Positions 58,598 through 64,000 of a DNA stretch of 64,000 bases are shown here, in pieces (position 1 is the stretch's first letter; each line of letters opens with the position of its first letter). The stretch is from the NCBI RefSeq assembly GCF_022554085.1, contig NZ_JAKFYR010000006.1, positions 65,484 through 129,483 on the forward strand, in the 5' to 3' direction. This stretch comes from Rhodococcus sp. CH91 (lineage in GTDB: Bacteria; Actinomycetota; Actinomycetes; Mycobacteriales; Mycobacteriaceae). Under the pieces are notes generated by a model that saw only the letters and a program-made list of their open reading frames with translations, did not search any database and was not told where the DNA came from. The translations under genes and the position numbers were made by a program.

Positions 58598-59842
58598 TCA
58601 CCGACCTTCCGCAGCAGCAGAATCCGACGACCCGTAGCGCGCCAGGATCTTCTCCCGCCGACTCGGCTCGATGTTGACGCGGGTGATGTCGCCGTCGTAG
58701 TGGTCGAGTACGCGATGGTCCATGACCTTGCGCCAGAGCGGGGGAATGTAGGCGAGGACGATCATCGTCGCGTAACCGGCGGGCAGCTGCGGGGAGATCT
58801 CCATGCTGCGCAACGTCTGGTAGCGGCGCGTCGGATTGGCGTGGTGGTCGCTGTGCCGCTGCAGGTGGTACAGGAAGATGTTCGTCACCAGGTGGTCACT
58901 GTTCCAGCTGTGCGCCGGCGAGCAGCGCTCGTAGCGGCCCTTGTCGGTCTTCTGCCGGAGCAGGCCGTAGTGCTCGAGATAGTTCACAACCTCGAGCAGC
59001 GAGAATCCGAAGACCGCCTGGATCACGAGATAGGGCGCGATGCCGATCCCGAACACGGCGAGCAGCACCGCGTACAGCGCGACGGAGATCGCCCACGCGT
59101 TGAGGACGTCGTTGTGCACACTCCACACCGGCTTGCCGAGACGCTCGAGCCGGGCGCCTTCGAGGCGCCACGCCGAGCGCAGGCTGCCCACCACACTGCG
59201 CGGCAGGAAACGCCAGAAGCTCTCCCCGAACCTCGCCGACGCGGGATCCTCCGGAGTCGCGACACGCACGTGATGCCCGCGATTGTGCTCGATGTAGAAG
59301 TGCCCGTAGAAGGAGGGCGCGAGCGCCCACTTCGACAGCCGCCGTTCGAATTCGACCTTCTTGTGGCCGAGTTCGTGGGCGGTGTTGATGCCGATCCCGG
59401 CGACCACGCCGAGGGAGATCGCCAGCCCGATCTTCGACGCGATTCCGAGACCGCCGTCGACTCCGAGCCAGGACAGATCGTCCGCCGACCACAGATAACA
59501 GGCCAGGATCAGGGACGCGAACTGGAAGGGCAGGTAGAGATACGTGCAGTAGCGGTAGAAGCGGTCGTTCTCGAGTTGTTCGAACATCTCGTCGGGCGGG
59601 TTCTCCCCGTCGGGGCCGACGAACAGATCGAGCGTCGGAACGAAGACGTAGATCAACATCGGCCCGATCCACCACAGGACGGGTGTCACGCTCTGCAGTC
59701 CGAACTGGTTACCGGCCCACACCAGCGCGGTGGCGACGAACAGGGCCGTCGGGGGTACCAGTCCCAGGAGCCACAGATGCCGTTTGCGGTCGTGCCAGCG
59801 CAGGTCGGGTTCGTCCAGCGAGTCCGCCGAAGCCGTACTCAT
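58598..59842 (-). CDS. alkB: Alkane 1-monooxygenase AlkB
   Basis: A 414-residue integral membrane non-haem di-iron alkane hydroxylase. Histidine motifs HELGH (156-160), HNRGHH (186-191), NYLEHYGL and LQRHSDHH are all present, along with six membrane segments. It oxidises medium-chain alkanes to 1-alkanols using rubredoxin electrons. ATG 59842 (MSTASADS) follows GGAGAC. Counterpart: Rv3252c; in Rhodococcus, alkB1. Confidence 0.97.
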   Translation of the reverse strand: MSTASADSLDEPDLRWHDRKRHLWLLGLVPPTALFVATALVWAGNQFGLQSVTPVLWWIGPMLIYVFVPTLDLFVGPDGENPPDEMFEQLENDRFYRYCTYLYLPFQFASLILACYLWSADDLSWLGVDGGLGIASKIGLAISLGVVAGIGINTAHELGHKKVEFERRLSKWALAPSFYGHFYIEHNRGHHVRVATPEDPASARFGESFWRFLPRSVVGSLRSAWRLEGARLERLGKPVWSVHNDVLNAWAISVALYAVLLAVFGIGIAPYLVIQAVFGFSLLEVVNYLEHYGLLRQKTDKGRYERCSPAHSWNSDHLVTNIFLYHLQRHSDHHANPTRRYQTLRSMEISPQLPAGYATMIVLAYIPPLWRKVMDHRVLDHYDGDITRVNIEPSRREKILARYGSSDSAAAEGR

Positions 59843-59917
59843 GTCGGGTCTCCTCATCACCGTCGGAGGTGCCGCTGCGCCACACGCGACAGTGACGCGC
59901 ACCACTGATGAGTTGAC

Positions 59918-59946
59918 TCTAGAACGGCATTCGTCCGAGGTCTAGA
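59918..59946. promoter_or_regulatory. Two TCTAGA hexamers upstream of alkB
   Basis: Identical palindromic hexamers at 59918-59923 and 59941-59946, separated by 17 bases, lie 76-104 bases before the alkB start. The flanks (CTCTAGAAC and GGTCTAGAC) give an imperfect larger dyad. They may bind the TetR regulator of the cluster. Confidence 0.4.
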
Positions 59947-59988
59947 CATATCATCGAATTTGTAAATCTCACGATCCGGGTCCGGAAA

Positions 59989-60026
59989 CGACGGGAGGCG
60001 AGCTCTCCCGAGCTCGCCTCCCGTCG
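59989..60026. terminator. Strong hairpin after manA
   Basis: Perfect 17-bp arms (starting CGACGGGAGG) with a 4-base loop TCCC, ten bases after the manA stop on the minus strand. Only TTT follows, a weak U-tract. Confidence 0.85.
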
Positions 60027-60036
60027 AGAACCCCTC

Positions 60037-61311
60037 TCAGGATTCCTCGGCCACTCCCTCCGGCACGTCACCGAGACGCGCGCGGAACAACTGTGTCCCG
60101 GCGCTGCAGCCGTGGACTTCGGGTGCCCGATCGCAGGCCGACAACCATGCCGAGTCGCCCGGGGCCAGGTTCACAGTCTCCCCCGCACACTCCACACGGG
60201 CACTGCCCGCCGTGCACAGGAGGATCTGCGGACCCTTCGCGCCCACCGGAAGCACATCGCCCGCCCCGAGATCGATCCGCGACAGCGTGAACTCCGGCGC
60301 CGGGGTGCGGTAGCGCCGTTCCAGCGGTCCGGCCGCGCCTGCGCCCGCCCCGCTCTCCGGCACCGCCTCGAGGACCGGCACCGAAGCGGCACCGAAGTCG
60401 AGAACCCTCAGCAGTTCGGGTACGTCCACATGCTTGGGCGTGAGACCCCCGCGCAGCACGTTGTCGGAGTTCGCCATGATCTCCACGCCCATCCCGTGCA
60501 GATAGGCGTGCAGGTTCCCGGCGTCGAGGTACAGCCCCTCCCCCGGTTCCAGCGTGATGCGGTTGAGCAGCAGCGACGCCAGCACCCCCGCGTCCCCGGG
60601 ATAGAAGTCGGCCAGCTGCAGAGCCGTGCGCACCTCCGGAACGAAGTCACGTTCGTTCTCACGCCCGGACGCGAGATAGGTCACGCATCCGTCGAGTACA
60701 CGTGGCAGCAACGCCGCCAGCGCCGGGGGCGGCAAGGTGATCCAGGTGGTGAACAACGCCCGCAGACCACTGGAATCCGGTTGTCCGGCGAGCAGCCCGA
60801 CATACGGATCGAGCTCCGGAACCGCCAGCGCCTCGAACAGTTCGACGGTCCGCTTCGGGTCGCGGAAACCGGCCAGCGCTTCGAACCGCGTCAACGCGAC
60901 CACCAGCTCCGGCTTGTGGCTCGCGTCCTTGTAGTTGCGGACGGGCGAGTCGATCGGAATGCTCAGCGCTTCCTCCCGCGCGTAACCCTCGGCCGCCTGC
61001 AGAGCACTCGGGTGCGCTTGCAGCGACAGGGGCTCCTCCGCTGCCAGGAGCTTCAGGAGGAACGGGAGACGGGGGCCGAACGCCCCGACGACGCGCTCGC
61101 CCAGGTGCCGGTCCGGATCGGAGGACAGAACGTCGAGCAGGGACAGTCGTTCACCGTCGGCATCCACCAACCGGGCGGGATCCGCCGGGTGCGCACCGAG
61201 CCACAGCTCGGCCTCGGGATGATCCGACGGCACCGGGCGGCCACGCAGACCGGCGATCGCGGTACGCGACCCCCAGGCGTACGACCGCACCGCACCTTCG
61301 AGACGGTGCAC
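60037..61311 (-). CDS. manA: Mannose-6-phosphate isomerase, class I
   Basis: A 424-residue ManA. Zinc-ligating motifs LQAHPS, HKPE and YLDAGNLHAYLHG are visible, with the phosphate-binding arginine region near ENERDF. It interconverts fructose-6-P and mannose-6-P, feeding mannosylated lipid and glycan synthesis. GTG 61311 overlaps the SIS gene's stop by one base. Counterpart: Rv3255c. Confidence 0.94.
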   Translation of the reverse strand: MHRLEGAVRSYAWGSRTAIAGLRGRPVPSDHPEAELWLGAHPADPARLVDADGERLSLLDVLSSDPDRHLGERVVGAFGPRLPFLLKLLAAEEPLSLQAHPSALQAAEGYAREEALSIPIDSPVRNYKDASHKPELVVALTRFEALAGFRDPKRTVELFEALAVPELDPYVGLLAGQPDSSGLRALFTTWITLPPPALAALLPRVLDGCVTYLASGRENERDFVPEVRTALQLADFYPGDAGVLASLLLNRITLEPGEGLYLDAGNLHAYLHGMGVEIMANSDNVLRGGLTPKHVDVPELLRVLDFGAASVPVLEAVPESGAGAGAAGPLERRYRTPAPEFTLSRIDLGAGDVLPVGAKGPQILLCTAGSARVECAGETVNLAPGDSAWLSACDRAPEVHGCSAGTQLFRARLGDVPEGVAEES

Positions 61312-62396
61312 TATCTTCCCCCTGCCAGTCCGAGATAGGCAGCCGCCATTTCCGTACGGACGGTCAGCACGGCCACCTGCTCCAGCACCGTGGGTATCGC
61401 GCCGGACTCGAACTCACCTGTCATCGACACCACTTCCACATCCGGTAGAGCTGCTGTCCTGCGCTGGGCGGCGGCTCGATCCGGGTCCGTGCTGTAGACG
61501 AACACGCGGGCCGGTGCGATCGGAGCCGGCCCGTCCAGTTCTTCGTCGTGGAAGAACGGGTCGTACGACTCGCCGCCGGCGTTGCCGGCCGCCAGCAGCC
61601 GATCACGCGCGACCAGCACGTCGCTCAGCGCGGCGGCACCGGCGACGATCCCCGCGGCCTGGAGCAGCGACTCGGCCGCGTGCCGGGCGAGCACCACCGT
61701 GGCGGCGGAATCACCGGCGAGCACCACCCGCCGCGACTGCATCCGCACGGCGAGTGCCTTCGCAGGATTGTGGAAGACCTCGTTCGCGGGGTGGTTCCGC
61801 GCCGCTTCCTCGTCGACGCTGTCGGCCATCTCGGCGAGCCCCGGAGCTCCCGAGATCCGCACGGCGCTCTGCATCACACCGAGCACCGCGCAGAACACCG
61901 CGACGTGCCGAGCGAGCACGTAACGGGTCTGCACCTGCACCCGTGGCGGCAGGGACATCGCGCGACCTGCCGCGACCGCTCGCACCGGGCCCTCGTCCGG
62001 TGCATCCACGACGACCTCCGCGCTGCGTCGCAGTCCGACGTCGACTGCGCGAGCGAGCTGGGGGTCGCCGGCATCGTTACCGGCGACCACCACCACGTCG
62101 AGCGCTCCGACCCAGGGTGGCGTGGCCGGAGCGGAGACCAGCGGAACGCCGGCCTGATCGCCGAACAGGGCGACGACGAGTTCTGCGGCCGACCGCGCAC
62201 GGGCATCGGTACCGACGAAGACGACGCTGCGAGGATGCATACCGGTCAGCCGGTCGAGCAGACCTTCCTCGACGGCCGCCGCGACCGCCCGGATCTGGGC
62301 GCCGCCGAGGGCCGCGCTCCTGAGGACGCCGTCGACATCGGCGGCGAGTACGCCACCCGCGTCGTCGAAGTCGAACAGCGGTGAGGGTGCCGTCAC
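61311..62396 (-). CDS. SIS-domain protein (Rv3256c-like)
   Basis: A 361-residue cytoplasmic protein with two sugar-isomerase-like halves (VFVGTDARARSAAELVVALFG and RVVLAGDSAATVVLARHAAE). It lies between manA and manB as in mycobacteria. No clear catalytic residue can be assigned; it is probably a sugar-phosphate-binding protein or isomerase relative. GTG 62396 is the start. Confidence 0.85.
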   Translation of the reverse strand: MTAPSPLFDFDDAGGVLAADVDGVLRSAALGGAQIRAVAAAVEEGLLDRLTGMHPRSVVFVGTDARARSAAELVVALFGDQAGVPLVSAPATPPWVGALDVVVVAGNDAGDPQLARAVDVGLRRSAEVVVDAPDEGPVRAVAAGRAMSLPPRVQVQTRYVLARHVAVFCAVLGVMQSAVRISGAPGLAEMADSVDEEAARNHPANEVFHNPAKALAVRMQSRRVVLAGDSAATVVLARHAAESLLQAAGIVAGAAALSDVLVARDRLLAAGNAGGESYDPFFHDEELDGPAPIAPARVFVYSTDPDRAAAQRRTAALPDVEVVSMTGEFESGAIPTVLEQVAVLTVRTEMAAAYLGLAGGR

Positions 62397-62519
62397 GACC
62401 GCATCACCTTCCTTCCGCCGACGCGACCCGGCGACTCGCCGAATCGACACCGGCGCTTCGCCGTATCGACATCGACGCGCCGTGCACCGGCACTTCGATT
62501 ATTGCTGTTGTCACGCCGT

Positions 62520-63890
62520 CTACGCACGAACGACGGAAAGGATCTCCTTCACCAGGGCCTCGACCTCGCCCTCCGTGCGCGCTTCCACGTTCAGGCGCAG
62601 CAACGGCTCGGTGTTGGAGGCACGCAGGTTGAACCACGCGTTCTCGGGCAGTTCCACGGTGACGCCGTCGAGCCGGTCGGTCGACAGCGCCCGATCGGCG
62701 AAGGCCGCGACGACCGCCTCGGTGCGTTCCGTCGCGTCGGCCACGGTGGAGTTGATCTCCCCCGAGGCCGCATACCTGTTGTACGAGCTCATCAACTCCG
62801 AGAGGGGGGCGTCCTGGGATGCCAGCGCGGCGAGCACGTGCAGCGCCGCGAGCATGCCGGAGTCGGCGCCCCAGAAGTCGCGGAAGTAGTAGTGCGCCGA
62901 GTGCTCGCCACCGAAGACGGCTCCGGTCTCGGCCATCTGCTGCTTGATGAACGAGTGCCCCACCCGGGTCCGCACCGGCTTACCGCCCTGTTCGGCGACG
63001 AGTTCGGGAACCACACGGGAGGTGATCAGATTGTGGATGATCGTCGCGCCCGGCTCCTTGGCGAGTTCGCGCGCGGCGACGAGCGCCGTGACCGCCGAGG
63101 GTGTGACCGGCTCGCCGCGCTCGTCGACCACGAAGCAGCGGTCGGCGTCGCCGTCGAAGGCCAGACCGAGATCGGCACCGGATTCGACGACCAGACGCTG
63201 CAGGTCGACGAGATTCGCGGGGTCGAGGGGGTTCGCCTCGTGATTCGGGAAGGTGCCGTCGAGTTCGAAGTAGAGCGGCACCAGCTCGACGGGCAGGACG
63301 CCGAAGACGGCGGGGACGGTGTGCCCGCCCATACCGTTGCCGGCGTCGACCGCGACCTTGAGCGGGCGCATCTCCGACAGGTCGACGAGACCGCGGACGA
63401 ACGACGCGTAGTCCTCGAGGACGTCGCGTTCGGTGACGCTGCCGCGCTCGCCGTCGTATTCCGGAACACCGGCGACGAGTTCGGCCGAGATCCGTGCGAG
63501 GCCCGTGTCCTGCCCGACCGGCTTGGCGCCGGCGCGGCAGAGCTTGATCCCGTTGTACCGGGCCGGATTGTGGCTGGCGGTGAACATCGCGCCGGGCGCG
63601 TCGAGCAGCCCGGAGGCGAAGTAGAGCTGGTCGGTGGACGCGAGCCCGATCGACACCACGTCGAGTCCCTGTGCGGTGACCCCCTCGGCGAACGCCCGCG
63701 CCAGCGTGGGCGACGAGGCGCGCATGTCGTGCCCGATCACCACGCGGTCCGCGGCGCCCTCACTGCGCATCAGACGTGCGAACGACGCTCCGACATCGCG
63801 GACGAACTCTTCGTCGATCTGCTCCCCGACGACTCCCCGGACGTCGTACGCCTTGATGACCGCTGACACCGACTCGGCAGCTCTCGCCAC
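62520..63890 (-). CDS. manB: Phosphomannomutase/phosphoglucomutase ManB
   Basis: A 456-residue hexose phosphomutase. TASHNPARYNG carries the phospho-serine, DGDADR the metal site, and GEHSAHYYFRDFWGADSG the sugar-recognition loop. It converts mannose-6-P to mannose-1-P for GDP-mannose. GTG 63890 is preceded by AGGAG at eight bases and gives a length close to Rv3257c. It heads the manB-SIS-manA set, with 123 bases to the SIS start that show nothing notable. Confidence 0.95.
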   Translation of the reverse strand: MARAAESVSAVIKAYDVRGVVGEQIDEEFVRDVGASFARLMRSEGAADRVVIGHDMRASSPTLARAFAEGVTAQGLDVVSIGLASTDQLYFASGLLDAPGAMFTASHNPARYNGIKLCRAGAKPVGQDTGLARISAELVAGVPEYDGERGSVTERDVLEDYASFVRGLVDLSEMRPLKVAVDAGNGMGGHTVPAVFGVLPVELVPLYFELDGTFPNHEANPLDPANLVDLQRLVVESGADLGLAFDGDADRCFVVDERGEPVTPSAVTALVAARELAKEPGATIIHNLITSRVVPELVAEQGGKPVRTRVGHSFIKQQMAETGAVFGGEHSAHYYFRDFWGADSGMLAALHVLAALASQDAPLSELMSSYNRYAASGEINSTVADATERTEAVVAAFADRALSTDRLDGVTVELPENAWFNLRASNTEPLLRLNVEARTEGEVEALVKEILSVVRA

Positions 63891-64000
63891 TGTATTCGCT
63901 CCTGAACCTCGACTTGTGCGCCGCCGTCCTCCGCGGCGTCGCACTCCGCCCAGCCTAGTGCGAACGGGTCAGGATGTCGGATCGGGAAGAACCCGCAGGT

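Noticed and set aside
62397-62519. Repetitive TCGACA-type words between the SIS gene and manB
   Set aside because: Short, imperfect words with no regular spacing or symmetry; consistent with high-GC low complexity.

Overview
The window is about 70% GC, densely coded DNA from an actinomycete of the mycolic-acid group, almost certainly Rhodococcus. The evidence is the gene content: AdnAB, WhiB1, SigH-RshA, MtrAB-LpqB, PdtaS, bL37, an AlkB-rubredoxin-rubredoxin-TetR cluster next to ahcY, and two DesA3-type desaturases. Gene order follows the Mycobacterium tuberculosis Rv3201c-Rv3257c block very closely, so most assignments rest on both sequence and conserved order. I see no tRNA, rRNA, CRISPR array, IS element or phage gene.

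Layout. 1-2.3 kb: a DoxX-like membrane protein, an SDR-type epimerase and an alpha/beta hydrolase. 2.3-10.3 kb: the adnA-adnB helicase-nuclease pair, with a LipV-like hydrolase and an alkyltransferase-like protein transcribed away from it. 10.2-20.8 kb is a stretch absent from the mycobacterial order. It holds a small ABC-transport module (ATPase, DUF6297-like membrane protein with a probable frameshift, DUF6412-like protein), a MobA-MoeA fusion for molybdenum cofactor synthesis, and a nitrite-assimilation operon narK-nirB-nirD-hemD/wHTH-cbiX that couples nitrite reduction to siroheme supply.

20.9-32.1 kb: TIGR02569 protein, MoeZ, a membrane-anchored metalloprotease, TetR, DUF3107, a ferritin-like protein, RhlE, a beta-propeller membrane protein, a ParA-like ATPase, a GNAT enzyme and a lipid/diacylglycerol kinase. 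32.1-39.5 kb is regulatory and housekeeping: whiB1 with a CRP-like site, pdtaS, a biotinyl/lipoyl protein, the 24-residue ribosomal protein bL37, sigH-rshA behind a GGGAAC/GTT promoter, YbaK, SRAP, aroA and rsgA.

39.5-46.5 kb is lipid metabolism: two paralogous acyl desaturases and their ferredoxin/reductase, linked by three near-identical 20-bp operator-like sites, then a HAD-WS/DGAT-DUF6912 operon and an Rv3235-family protein. 46.5-57.5 kb: secA, hibernation factor, comF, lpqB, mtrB, mtrA, tmk and ahcY. 57.5-64 kb: the alkane hydroxylase cluster (alkB, two rubredoxins, TetR) and the mannose activation genes manA, an SIS-domain protein and manB.

The most notable signals are the shared desaturase operators, the HS-for-HH change in the WS/DGAT active site, the regulator-fused HemD in the nitrite operon, probable CTG starts for rhlE and rsgA, a CRP-like site before whiB1, and a probable frameshift in the DUF6297 gene.
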